The notes: generated by a model not told the origin, from the letters alone. Counted from the first letter of the stretch, positions 53,660-61,941 are shown. The stretch: DNA of 64,000 nt from Nocardia niigatensis NBRC 100131 (GCF_000308655.1 NZ_BAGC01000040.1:1-64000); one strand, 5' to 3'. Translations and numbers: made by a program.

Positions 53660-54631
53660 ATGGATCTGACGATTCTCTACCGAGGCCCGCTGTCGTCCTG
53701 CGATTACGACTGCCCCTATTGCCCGTTCGCCAAGCGCCGCGACAGCCGCGACCAGCTGCGCGCCGACCGCGCCGCGCTCGAACGCTTCACCACGTGGGCC
53801 GCGGACCAGCACGACGACCGCCTGTCGATCCTGTTCACGCCCTGGGGTGAGGGCCTGGTCCGCTCCTGGTACCGCCGCGCCCTCGTCGAACTGTCCCGGC
53901 TCCCGAATGTCGCGCGAGTCGCGATCCAGACCAACCTCAGCTGCCGGACCGACTGGCTCGCCGACGCCGATCCCGACACCCTCGCCCTGTGGTGCACCTA
54001 CCATCCCGGCCAGACCCCCTACGACCGTTTCGCCGCCAAATGCGCCGACCTGGACCGCCGCGGCATCCGCTTCAGCGTCGGCATCGTCGGCTTCCCCGAG
54101 CATCTCCCCGAGGCCAGGCGTCTGCGCGCCGACCTGCCCGAGCACATCTATCTGTGGGTCAATGCCCCCGAGGGCCACGAACTCTCCGACGCCGACGCGG
54201 ACGCCTGGACGGCCCTGGACCCCCTGTTCCCCTACAGCCGCCACCCCCACCCGTCCGCCGGACTCCCCTGCCGCACCGGCGAATCCGTCATCTCGGTAGA
54301 CGGCGACGGCACAGTCCGCCGCTGCCATTTCGTCCGCACCGAACTCGGCAACCTCTACGACGGCACCTACCGCCCCGCCCTCCGCCCCCGCCCCTGCCCC
54401 CGCACGTCCTGTGACTGCCACATCGGCTACGTCCACCTCGAAACCCTCCCCCTCTACGACGTCTTCGCCGGCGGCGTCCTCGAGCGTATCCCCGCTACCT
54501 GGGCCGATCCATCTCCTCCAGGAAGATCCGCAACCCCTCCCCGATCTTCCCCGCGGCGTTCTCCAACTGCTCCGGCGACATCACCTTCCCGAACGACGCC
54601 GCCTTCAGCAGCTGCCGCTGCACCTCTTTGA
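53660..54631 (+). CDS. STM4011 family radical SAM protein
   Basis: A radical SAM protein with Cys14-x3-Cys18-x2-Cys21 in SCDYDCPYCPFAKRR. It also has a C-terminal cysteine cluster (LPCRTGE, RRCHF, RPCPRTSCDCHIGY) likely to hold an auxiliary iron-sulfur cluster. The frame runs to 54631 (323 residues), but codon bias and family similarity end near 54490-54500. The last 45 or so codons are poor in G/C at third positions and lie antisense to a 58-residue ORF on the other strand. So the original stop may have been lost, or the two genes overlap tail to tail. Confidence 0.85.
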   Translation: MDLTILYRGPLSSCDYDCPYCPFAKRRDSRDQLRADRAALERFTTWAADQHDDRLSILFTPWGEGLVRSWYRRALVELSRLPNVARVAIQTNLSCRTDWLADADPDTLALWCTYHPGQTPYDRFAAKCADLDRRGIRFSVGIVGFPEHLPEARRLRADLPEHIYLWVNAPEGHELSDADADAWTALDPLFPYSRHPHPSAGLPCRTGESVISVDGDGTVRRCHFVRTELGNLYDGTYRPALRPRPCPRTSCDCHIGYVHLETLPLYDVFAGGVLERIPATWADPSPPGRSATPPRSSPRRSPTAPATSPSRTTPPSAAAAAPL

Positions 54632-54671
54632 GGTTCATCGTCGCCCAGTCGCGTCGTGAGAGTTCCGGCAT
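54495..54671 (-). CDS. 58-residue ORF with LexA-like box upstream
   Basis: A 58-codon frame, MPELSRRDWATMNLKEVQRQ, continuing through LLKAASFGKVMSPEQL and GKIGEGLRIFLEEMDRPR. It has near-complete G/C at third codon positions, as expected for real genes here, whereas the opposite frame (the tail of STM4011) does not. It reads as a small helical protein; a start at the second Met (residue 12) is possible. A LexA-like box lies 22 bases upstream. No family recognised. The ribosome site is weak. Confidence 0.5.
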   Translation of the reverse strand: MPELSRRDWATMNLKEVQRQLLKAASFGKVMSPEQLENAAGKIGEGLRIFLEEMDRPR

Positions 54672-54692
54672 GGCCTGGAACGATACCTCGAG

Positions 54693-54708
54693 TAGAACGT
54701 TTGTTCGA
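54693..54708. promoter_or_regulatory. LexA-like SOS box
   Basis: TAGAAC-GTTT-GTTCGA, one mismatch from TCGAAC-N4-GTTCGA. Located 22 bases upstream of the 58-residue ORF on the minus strand, the right place for repression. Equal in quality to the box before ruvC, but without a known SOS gene beside it. Confidence 0.5.
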
Positions 54709-54735
54709 GTGACGTTCCGGTATTCGGGCGAATGT

Positions 54736-55690
54736 CTAGAGACGGACAGGTCTGCCGGGGTCGGCGAGGCGGCGGGTGAAGGTGCCGTGGAATACCCCAG
54801 GGGATGTGGTGGTTGAGCCAGGCGGTGGCGAGGGGGCCTTTGCCGCGGTCGCGGGCGTCGAGGACGAGGAGCTGGGAGCGGTTTTCGGTGAGGTCGTGGT
54901 TGAGGGCGAGGAGCCAGCCCTCATCTTCGGCGGCGTCGGGCGCGCGGGGGGACGAACAGCGGTTCACCGACGGAGCTGGCGCCGAGGTCGCAGCTGGTGG
55001 CGTCGCCGGTGCGGTGGTCGATCTTGACGAGGGCGTTGAACAGCCCGGCGGGTCCGCCCGCTCCGGCGAGATAGCTGTAGCGGTGCTCGAGAGTGGAGCG
55101 GCGCCAGTCGTACTGAGGGAATTCTCCTGAACGGTGGGAGAGTTCGCGTTCGACGACGGCGCCGGCCTTGGTGATCCGGTATTGCATGAGCCGGGATTGC
55201 GGGAATTGCGGGGCGTCGGGGGTGGCGAGGTTGACCATGCCGGTCATGGCGCGGACGTTCTCCCATGCGGTGTCCAGACGCACCAGTTCGATGACCACGT
55301 CGTCGCCGTCGTCGTAGGCGTTGGTGAGGTGCATGTGCAGCAGCGCGTCGTGTTCGACGATGCGGGCCCGTCCTCCGCGTTTGGGGACGAGCAGGAACCG
55401 GGTCGCCTTGGCGGACTTGAATTCCAGGGCATCGATGAACGAGTCGGCGGCCAGCGCGATCTTGGGAATGTTCGGGAGGATGGGGTCGAGCACGAACACC
55501 ATGTAGGTCGCGGTGAGGGCGAAGTCGTGGTTCCAGGGCAGGTCCCACATCGGCACGGTCGCCAGCCGGTGGGCTCGTCCGGCGCGGTCGACGCGGTAGG
55601 TGCGGATGCGGGGCGTGGGTAGCAGGTCGAGGCCGAAGTTGTACATGTCGCCGGTGACCGGATCCCATTTCGGGTGCGCGGAGAACGCGC
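54736..55690 (-). pseudogene. Carotenoid oxygenase, N-truncated with two frameshifts
   Basis: The preserved part reads FSAHPKWDPVTGDMYNFGLD, PWNHDFALTATYMVFVLDP, HMHLTNAYDDGDDVVIELV and, in another frame, LALNHDLTENRSQLLVLDAR and HIPWG/FHGTF. These include iron-ligand histidines typical of RPE65/carotenoid cleavage dioxygenases. One extra C in a C run near 54955 and one extra base near 54800 break the frame, and the N-terminal third is absent. The breakpoint abuts the TetR gene at 55674 on the other strand. Confidence 0.85.
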
Positions 55691-56300
55691 CCCGGACTAC
55701 GGCGGCGTCAGTGCCGAGGACCGCCGCGCCGAACGCCGGACCCGGCTGCTCGCGGCGGCCCGCGAGCTCTGGGGCGAGGCGGGACTGTCCGCGGTGACCG
55801 TCCGCGGGGTCTGCAAGCAGGCCGGATTGATCGACCGCTACTTCTACGAACATTTCCCGGGCCGCGACGAGCTGCTCGCCGCGATCGCCGATCAGTTGCG
55901 TGAGGAACTGCTGACCGTCCTGGTGCAGTCCGGCCTCACCGCCGAAGGCAGCGCCGAGGACAAGCTGCGTGCGGCGTTGCGCGCCTTCCTCGAAGCCGTC
56001 GCCCAGGACCGGCACATCCATCGCATCATGACCAGCGATTTCAGTGCCGTACCGGTTCTTGCCCAACGCCGCCGCGACATCCTCGGCACCATCGCCGATC
56101 TCGTGGTCCACAACGTTCCCGCCGCACTACCCGGCGATTACGACCCCGACGCGCTGCGACGTGCGGCACTGTTCATCACCGGCGGCGTCAACCAGCTCAT
56201 CGAAGACTGGCTCGACCACAGCATCGACCTGACCGCCGACCAGCTCGCCGCTCACTGCGCCCACATGTGCATCAGCGTCATCGAACGAACACCGCACTGA
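55674..56300 (+). CDS. TetR family regulator at a deletion junction
   Basis: A 208-residue TetR regulator with HTH at residues about 20-65 (RLLAAARELWGEAGLSAVTV then RGVCKQAGLIDRYFYEHFPG) and a complete C-terminal domain (ALFITGGVNQLIEDWLDHS). The only start found is GTG at 55674, which lies within the carotenoid oxygenase remnant on the other strand. The original N-terminus and promoter were therefore probably replaced when DNA was deleted; expression is uncertain. Confidence 0.85.
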   Translation: MRGERAPDYGGVSAEDRRAERRTRLLAAARELWGEAGLSAVTVRGVCKQAGLIDRYFYEHFPGRDELLAAIADQLREELLTVLVQSGLTAEGSAEDKLRAALRAFLEAVAQDRHIHRIMTSDFSAVPVLAQRRRDILGTIADLVVHNVPAALPGDYDPDALRRAALFITGGVNQLIEDWLDHSIDLTADQLAAHCAHMCISVIERTPH

Positions 56301-56330
56301 GATCTCCGGCAGCCCGCAAAACAGTGTCGC

Positions 56331-56777
56331 TCAAAGGCGATCGAGAGTCGCGGCCAATTTGGGGAGAAGGTTGCGCCAGCCCCGCTCGACGTTGTTCCGC
56401 TGCATACGCTGCCGTTTGTCGGTGATGTCGAAACCGGTGGTGGTGACCGTCAGCCGAGTGCCGCGCCCCTGGGCATGCAGGCCCCAGATCACCGTCCAAC
56501 GCACGGGATCGGGCCCGCGCATATCCATCCAGCTCCAGGTGAGCGCCTCTGGAGGCGTCGCGGCAAGGACCTCGCAGGCGATCTCGGCCGGCGGCCTGGA
56601 CGCCACCGTGAACAGGAAATGTGTTCCCACCACCGCACCTTCGTAGCCGATGGACGGCAGCAACCACTGCTCCATGAGCGTCGGGTCGGTGATCCCACAC
56701 CAGACCAGCTCGGGCGGGTGCGGATAGAACATGCCCAATTCGACTCGTGACGGGTCTAGTTCGAATTCACTGTCCAC
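56331..56777 (-). CDS. SRPBCC/AHSA1-like domain protein
   Basis: A 148-residue START/Bet v1-like protein. The first strand and helix are MFYPHPPELVWCGITDPTLM and EQWLLP, then IACEVLAATPPEALTWSW and GTRLTVTTTGFD, ending with the long C-terminal helix RNNVERGWRNLLPKLAATLD. Such proteins bind hydrophobic ligands or act as activators; function here unknown. It is convergent with the TetR gene. Confidence 0.85.
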   Translation of the reverse strand: MDSEFELDPSRVELGMFYPHPPELVWCGITDPTLMEQWLLPSIGYEGAVVGTHFLFTVASRPPAEIACEVLAATPPEALTWSWMDMRGPDPVRWTVIWGLHAQGRGTRLTVTTTGFDITDKRQRMQRNNVERGWRNLLPKLAATLDRL

Positions 56778-56919
56778 TGGCCAGTCTCCTCGGTCGGCGC
56801 GGTGCGGGATGAATGCCGATGGGCGGCAAAGCAGTCAGGACGCATACGCCTTCTCCTGCCGCCGAACCGATCTCGCATCGCTGCCGAGCGCGTGCGATTC
56901 CCTCACAGCGACAACTGTG

Positions 56920-57080
56920 TCACGCTCCGAAGATGGCCGTGGGATCCCCGGTGTACCAGGTGTTGTCGATGCGCATGCGGCGGATGAGCCAGCGGTCGCC
57001 CTCGCGCTGGAGTTCGAGGTCATACGGGTTCCCGAGCAGGGCACGAACATTGGGGTCGGCGACGAGCAGGTGCCGGGCCC
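56920..57080 (-). pseudogene. C-terminal fragment of a SnoaL/NTF2-like protein
   Basis: The minus strand gives DPNVRALLGNPYDLELQREG followed by DRWLIRRMRIDNTWYTGD and a stop at 56920-56922. This is the final beta-sheet of SnoaL/NTF2-like proteins. The preceding part of the frame, to 57210, is rich in Arg/Pro and does not continue the fold, so only the end of the gene survives. Confidence 0.5.
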
Positions 57081-57226
57081 GACGCGCCGACGGTGGCGTG
57101 GGGGTTGGTTTGGCCCGCGGGCCGCGACACCGCCCGTGTCCGCGCGTTCGCCGCCGCGCCCGGATCCTCCATGCGTAGTCGAAAGGATCCGACCAGACCA
57201 TGGTCTCCATCCGATTGGCGTCGGGG

Positions 57227-57253
57227 TGTCACAGATCGGCCGGGCGCGGTGTC
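57227..57253 (+). promoter_or_regulatory. ECF41-type promoter upstream of the sigma factor gene
   Basis: TGTCACA (57227-57233), 16 bases, then TGTC (57250-57253). The known ECF41 promoter is TGTCACA-N16/17-CGTC, so this differs by one base in the -10 element. It lies 44 bases before the sigma factor start, suggesting autoregulation. Confidence 0.7.
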
Positions 57254-57296
57254 TTGTGGGGTGACACAGGTCGAGAGTGAAGGACAGGAGCCACCT

Positions 57297-58184
57297 ATGA
57301 CCGGGACCACGGCCGCCACCGAGGCGTTCGTCGCGCATCGGAATCTGCTGTTCACCGTTGCCTACGAGATGCTCGGCTCGGCGGCCGACGCCGAGGACGT
57401 ACTGCAGGAGACCTGGCTGCGCTGGACCGGCGTCGACCTGGACACCGTCCTGGATGAGCGCGCCTACCTGGTGCGGATCACGACGCGGCAGTCGCTGGTG
57501 CGGCTGCGCACGCTGGGCCGGCGCAAGGAGTCCTATGTCGGCCAGTGGCTGCCGGAGCCGCTGCTGACCGCGCCCGATGTGGCCGAGGATGTCGAACTGG
57601 CCGAGAGCGTTTCGATGGCCATGCTGCTGGTGATGGAGACGCTCACGCCGACCGAGCGGGCGGTGTTCGTGCTGCGCGAGGTGTTCGATCTGCCGTATGA
57701 CGAGATCGCGGAGGCCGTCGACAAGACCCCGGCCGCGGTCCGCCAGATCGCCCATCGGGCCCGCTCGCACGTGGCGGCGCGGCGCCCGCGCGAGGTGGTG
57801 ACCGCGGCCGAGACCCGCAGTGTGCTCGAGGCGTTCCAGCGTGCGCTCAATACCGGTGATCTTCAGGGGCTGCTCGACCTGATGGCCCCCGACGTGGTCG
57901 CGCTCGGCGACGGCGGTGGCATCAAACAGGCACTACCGCGGCCGATCACGGGTGCGGACCAGGTGGCGCGGCTGTTCACCGCGGGCTGGCGGACCATCGT
58001 CGCGGGCATGGACATCGAGCCGGCCATGGTCAACGGCCATCCGGCACTGGTCTTCCTCGCCGACGGCGAGGTGGACGCGGTCATGGCGATCCGCATCGAC
58101 GACGGTCTCATCACCGGGTTCTACTCGGTGCGCAACCCGGAGAAGCTCTCGCGCATGACGCAGGAGGTCAGCCTCAGCCGGTGA
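57297..58184 (+). CDS. sigJ: ECF41-group RNA polymerase sigma factor (SigJ-like)
   Basis: A 295-residue sigma factor. Region 2 is FVAHRNLLFTVAYEMLGSAA then DAEDVLQETWLRW; region 4 is LTPTERAVFVLREVFDLPYDEIAE then AAVRQIAHRARSHVAAR. A SnoaL-like C-terminal domain (about 175-290) includes the ECF41 pattern near LMAPDVVALGDGGG. In ECF41 sigmas that domain, rather than an anti-sigma factor, controls activity. The ribosome site is AGGACAGGAG. No typical ECF41 partner (COE gene) is directly adjacent; a DUF5946 gene lies convergently at its 3' end. Confidence 0.93.
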   Translation: MTGTTAATEAFVAHRNLLFTVAYEMLGSAADAEDVLQETWLRWTGVDLDTVLDERAYLVRITTRQSLVRLRTLGRRKESYVGQWLPEPLLTAPDVAEDVELAESVSMAMLLVMETLTPTERAVFVLREVFDLPYDEIAEAVDKTPAAVRQIAHRARSHVAARRPREVVTAAETRSVLEAFQRALNTGDLQGLLDLMAPDVVALGDGGGIKQALPRPITGADQVARLFTAGWRTIVAGMDIEPAMVNGHPALVFLADGEVDAVMAIRIDDGLITGFYSVRNPEKLSRMTQEVSLSR

Positions 58185-58190
58185 ATCCGG

Positions 58191-58685
58191 TTACGCGGCA
58201 GCGCCGTTCAGGTACGCGTCCACGGTGGCGCGGGCCAGTTCGGCCATGCGGGAGCCGTAGGCCCCGTGTCCGTCTCCGACGAAACCGCCGTCCGCGTCGC
58301 GCAGGTCGTGCACCGACCGCGCGAAGCGGGCCGGGGTGCCCGCGGGCAAGGGCCGATATGCCGCGAGCGCGTCGGTGTCATAGGCGAAATCCTTGCCCTG
58401 CAAGGCGTTTCGCCGGCGTTGCGTCTGCCCGAACCGGTTCAGCGCGCCCAAGCCCTGGTCCAGGTACAGCTGCAGGATCCGGAACTGACTGTCGAGATAC
58501 TGGTCGCGTGCCGCCGATTCGCTCGGATGCTGCAGCACATAGGCCAGCACCAGCGGGGTATGCCAGGCATACATCGCCGGATCGCCCTGCTCCCGCGCCA
58601 GCGCCTCGTACCAGGTGGGTGCGCACGGCGGGGCCGCGCCGCACGAGCAGGTCTCCGAATGCTGTTGCACGCCTTGTGATACCAC
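58191..58685 (-). CDS. DUF5946-like protein
   Basis: A 164-residue soluble protein with an N-terminal cysteine cluster (TCSCGAAPPC) and a helical domain: YEALAREQGDPAMYAWHTPL, YVLQHPSESAARDQYLDSQF, ending with ELARATVDAYLNG. This matches the DUF5946 pattern, whose function is unknown. It lies on the same strand as and 13 bases downstream of the SDR gene, so the two may be cotranscribed. Confidence 0.7.
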   Translation of the reverse strand: MVSQGVQQHSETCSCGAAPPCAPTWYEALAREQGDPAMYAWHTPLVLAYVLQHPSESAARDQYLDSQFRILQLYLDQGLGALNRFGQTQRRRNALQGKDFAYDTDALAAYRPLPAGTPARFARSVHDLRDADGGFVGDGHGAYGSRMAELARATVDAYLNGAAA

Positions 58686-58698
58686 GAGCCGCTGGCAG

Positions 58699-59451
58699 TC
58701 AGCCGCGCCCGATGTAGGGCATGCCGGTGGCCATGACGGTCAGGAACGGCACGTTCACCTCGAGCGGCAGTTCGACGGTCTGGACCACCAGCCGCGCCAC
58801 GTGGGTGGCGTCGATCGTCGGTTCGGGCCGGATGCTGCCGTCGGCCTGCAGCGACCCCGCCGCGATCCCGGCGGTGAGTTCGGTTGCGGCATTGCCGATA
58901 TCGATCTGCCCGGCGGCGATATTGTGCGCGCGCCCCTCCAGCGCCAGCGCCTTGGTGAGCCCGGTGATGCCGTGCTTGCTGGCCGCGTACGCGACGGTGT
59001 TCGGCCGCGGCGTGTGCGCGGAGATCGACCCGTTGTTGATGATCCGGCCGCCCTGCGGCGTCTGGGCCCGCATGAGCCGGAAGGCGGCCTGCGCGCACAG
59101 GAACGACCCGGTGAGGTTGATGTCGACGACCTGTTTCCAGTCCGCCACGGACACTTCGTCGATCGGCCGGGTGGGCCCGAAGATCCCGGCATTGTTGATC
59201 AGCACATCCAGCCGGCCCCACCGCTGCGTGATGTGCGCGAACATCGCGTCCACGGCCGCCGGATCGGTGACATCGGCCGGAATCGCCTCCGCACTTCCCG
59301 GCCCGGGCGCCGCGGCGACGACCTCGTCCAGGGTGGCCGACGTGCGCCCGACCGCGACGACCTGATGTCCGGCCGCGGTCAGCGCGTGGGTCATGGTGCG
59401 GCCCAGCCCGGTCCCGGCGCCGGTGACAAGAACGATCTTCGATGTGGTCAC
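58699..59451 (-). CDS. Short-chain dehydrogenase/reductase (SDR)
   Basis: A 250-residue classical SDR with TGAGTGLG (NAD(P) loop, residues about 10-17), NNAG, and catalytic Ser plus YAASK (Tyr-x3-Lys). The GTG at 59449-59451 gives VTTSKIVLVTGAGTG; an upstream in-frame ATG is less likely. The cofactor is probably NADP(H), from the VAVGRTS segment. The substrate is unknown. It likely forms an operon with the DUF5946 gene. Confidence 0.9.
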   Translation of the reverse strand: MTTSKIVLVTGAGTGLGRTMTHALTAAGHQVVAVGRTSATLDEVVAAAPGPGSAEAIPADVTDPAAVDAMFAHITQRWGRLDVLINNAGIFGPTRPIDEVSVADWKQVVDINLTGSFLCAQAAFRLMRAQTPQGGRIINNGSISAHTPRPNTVAYAASKHGITGLTKALALEGRAHNIAAGQIDIGNAATELTAGIAAGSLQADGSIRPEPTIDATHVARLVVQTVELPLEVNVPFLTVMATGMPYIGRG

Positions 59452-59566
59452 GGATGCCGAGCGTATTCCACCGGAGCCGGGGCCCGGCGACACCGTCACG
59501 TCACGCACTCCGGATATGTTCCGGCGGCAGGCACATTCAACGCCCTGACCGTCGAGCTGATCGAGG

Positions 59567-60187
59567 TCATTCCGCGGGTTTGTCCGTGGCGAGGACGTTC
59601 ATCCGCAGATGCCGCACCAGCGCTACGAGTCGTTCGATCGTGGCGTTCTCCGGATCGGCCAGCCGCAGCTGCAGCAACTCACGGCCCGCGGCGTGCAGGA
59701 TCCGGGCGGAGTATTCCGGATCGGGCAGATCGGGAAAAGCTTCTACCAGTTCGTGTTCCAGGAATCCTCGGACCGCCGCCGCCGAGCGGGCCAGCCGCTG
59801 ATGCAGTTCCGGTGGCGCTCCCTCGGGCGGGAACAGGAACAGCCGCCAGGTCGAGGGATGGGTGTCGATCGCGCGAACCGCGCCGGAGAACGCGCGCACG
59901 AACGGGTCGGTTTCCTCACCGTCGTCGTCGGGTTGAACGAGCTTCTCGATGAACTGGGCGGCCGCACGCCCGGCCTCGCGGTCGATGAGCGCGACGAACA
60001 GCCCGGCCAGATCACCGAACTGCTGGTAGAGCACCGGCCGGGTGATCCCGGCGGCCTCGGCGATCCGGTTCGGGGTCGCGGCGTGAAATCCCTCGGCGTC
60101 GACGATCGCGTGGGTGATGTCGAGGATCTGCTCGCGGCGGCCTTCCGCGCTCATCCGCCTGCGTGTGCCCGGATCGGTCGTCACCAT
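59567..60187 (-). CDS. TetR family regulator
   Basis: A 206-residue TetR protein with the HTH ILDITHAIVDAEGFHAATPN then RIAEAAGITRPVLYQQFGDL near residues 20-65. The C-terminal domain is typical of TetR_C-type. It is divergent from the MpaB-family oxygenase gene and shares with it a large inverted repeat (60197-60238), so it is probably that gene's repressor and its own. Confidence 0.92.
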   Translation of the reverse strand: MVTTDPGTRRRMSAEGRREQILDITHAIVDAEGFHAATPNRIAEAAGITRPVLYQQFGDLAGLFVALIDREAGRAAAQFIEKLVQPDDDGEETDPFVRAFSGAVRAIDTHPSTWRLFLFPPEGAPPELHQRLARSAAAVRGFLEHELVEAFPDLPDPEYSARILHAAGRELLQLRLADPENATIERLVALVRHLRMNVLATDKPAE

Positions 60188-60196
60188 TGACAGCCT

Positions 60197-60238
60197 AACT
60201 TACAACCTGTCAGCCTTCTAACTAACAGGTTGAAAGTT
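60197..60238. promoter_or_regulatory. Operator between TetR and the MpaB-family gene
   Basis: AACTTACAACCTGT (60197-60210) and ACAGGTTGAAAGTT (60225-60238) are complementary at 13 of 14 positions; the inner 8 bases (CAACCTGT/ACAGGTTG) match exactly. It fills the 61-base gap between the two start codons. Confidence 0.7.
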
Positions 60239-60248
60239 GAGGTGTTCC

Positions 60249-61583
60249 ATGACGCTCCACTACCCCGAACTCGCCGCGCGGGCACGCACCCAGCGCGAAC
60301 TCCAGCCCGCCCTCTACGGCACGTTCGACTTCGACGAGATCCCCTACCGATTCACCACCGATCCCAGCGTCAAGTCCTCGCTGCCGGGGTGGGTCGCCGA
60401 GCGTGCGCCGCTGCTCGCGGACGAGCGCATCGTCGAATTGATGCGCACGGCAACGATGCTCGGCGACGTGGTCGCCGACCCGTACGCGTCGCTCGCGCCG
60501 CGATACGGGGTGCGCGGGCTGATCGGCATGCTGCAGCAGGCCTGCCGCGAGGGCGTGGACGCGGTGCCCGGCGCTCCTGCCGAGCTGCGGGCGTTCATCG
60601 AATCGATGGAGTCGACGCCCGGCTGGCTGGATATGCGACTGGTCGAGGAGGGCGCGCTGGCCTCGCGGGTCGGGGCCGCGTTCCTGGCACCGTTCATCAC
60701 GCGCGGCGCCTTCCTGGCGACCTTCCTCAACACCTATGCCGCCCTGCCCATGACTCTCACCGGGGCTTTGTCGGGCCGGCGCGCCGCGCGACGGGTCAAC
60801 GAGACGTCGAATTTCTTTGCGGTGACGACACTTCCGGGTGCCCTGGAACGCTTCGGTGAGGGATTCGAGGCCGCGGCCATGGTGCGGTTGATGCACTCGA
60901 TGGTGCGCTACAACGCTCTCGAACGCACCGAGCAATGGAACGCGGACGTGTACGGCGTCCCGGTGCCGCAGGTCGACCAGATGCCCGCCGGCCTGATCAA
61001 CATGTACCTGCTCGCCATGATGGCCGTCCGCCGCGGCCGCACCGAATTCAATGCCCGCGAGCGAGCGATCCTGGAGTTCAGCCGCTACCGCTGCTTCCTG
61101 CTCGGCCTCCCCGAGGAGTTGCTTCCCACCACCGCCGAGGGCATCATCGAGGTCTTCCACGCCCGCGCCGCCGTCCTGCGCGACGACTTCGACGACGCCA
61201 CCTGCGGCGAACTCGTCCGCTCCACCATGGCCGCTTACCTGCGCCCCGGTGCCTCCCGCTACGACCGCGTCGCCGACGCCGTCGAAAAGAGCTGGAGCCG
61301 AGCCTTCTTCCTCGGTTTCTGCGGCGGCGACCGCAAAGCCGCCGCCGCCATGAGCATCACCCTCACCCCCGCCGACTATGCCCGCATCGCCCTCACCGCC
61401 CCCTTCATCACCCTCCGCTTCCTCCTCATGACCATCATCACCGCCCGCCCCACCCTCACCGGTCTCGCCGACCGCTACACCACCCGAACCGTCAAGAAGC
61501 GCCTCGCCGCCTACGGCAATGCCGAATACACCACCGAATCCCACACCTACCCCACCCAGCCCAGTACCACCCCCGCCGCCTGA
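60249..61583 (+). CDS. MpaB/Lcp-like oxygenase (DUF2236 family)
   Basis: A 444-residue protein related to the MpaB/latex-clearing protein family of haem-dependent oxygenases: LTPSV-like N-terminus, FLATFLNTYAALPMTLTGAL, RLMHSMVRYNALERTEQWNA (His in the HxMVR segment is a likely haem ligand region), and INMYLLAMMAVRRGR. The ATG at 60249 follows GAGGTG; an in-frame ATG at 60237 has no ribosome site. It is a single gene, probably repressed by the divergent TetR. The substrate is unknown. Confidence 0.8.
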   Translation: MTLHYPELAARARTQRELQPALYGTFDFDEIPYRFTTDPSVKSSLPGWVAERAPLLADERIVELMRTATMLGDVVADPYASLAPRYGVRGLIGMLQQACREGVDAVPGAPAELRAFIESMESTPGWLDMRLVEEGALASRVGAAFLAPFITRGAFLATFLNTYAALPMTLTGALSGRRAARRVNETSNFFAVTTLPGALERFGEGFEAAAMVRLMHSMVRYNALERTEQWNADVYGVPVPQVDQMPAGLINMYLLAMMAVRRGRTEFNARERAILEFSRYRCFLLGLPEELLPTTAEGIIEVFHARAAVLRDDFDDATCGELVRSTMAAYLRPGASRYDRVADAVEKSWSRAFFLGFCGGDRKAAAAMSITLTPADYARIALTAPFITLRFLLMTIITARPTLTGLADRYTTRTVKKRLAAYGNAEYTTESHTYPTQPSTTPAA

Positions 61584-61941
61584 AGGCCGGAGGCTGCGAG
61601 ATTCGAGTTCAGGCAGCTCTCACAGCCCAAGATGAAGACCGAGAGCTCCTGATCTTGTTGTGCGCGAAGGGTTTCGCCCCGATCAGCCAGTGACAAGGTT
61701 GATCAGGGTTGGGGCTGACGATCGTTGTGGTGATTGCGCGGCCGGCCAGAGCGGCCCGGACGGTGGCGGAGGCCGGCGCGCCGGGCCGCGCAGTGTGGGT
61801 GTGTCGGCCGTGGTCGAAACCTGTAGGCGCTCGCGGACTCTGCCGTTGATGTGCACGATGCAGGTTCTCGTCCAGGCGGCGTGACTACCGTGCTGCCCCG
61901 GCCTCCGAGAGCCTGAGCACGACTCCCCCGATAGGCCCGGG
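61584..61941. other. 358-base region without a recognisable gene
   Basis: Between the MpaB-family gene and the glycohydrolase. Several short open frames on both strands have no ribosome site or recognisable content. The plus strand is noticeably less biased in codon composition than flanking genes. No hairpin terminator with a T run was found. Confidence 0.5.

Noticed and set aside
57081..57210. N-terminal extension of the NTF2-like fragment (METMVWSDP...)
   Set aside because: Arg/Pro-rich and out of keeping with the fold; it overlaps the sigma factor promoter region, so it was not included as coding.
61660..61884. Open frames in the gap after the MpaB-like gene; a minus-strand TCIVH string recalled IS256 transposases
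   Set aside because: The match is only five residues, with no transposase context or terminal repeats.
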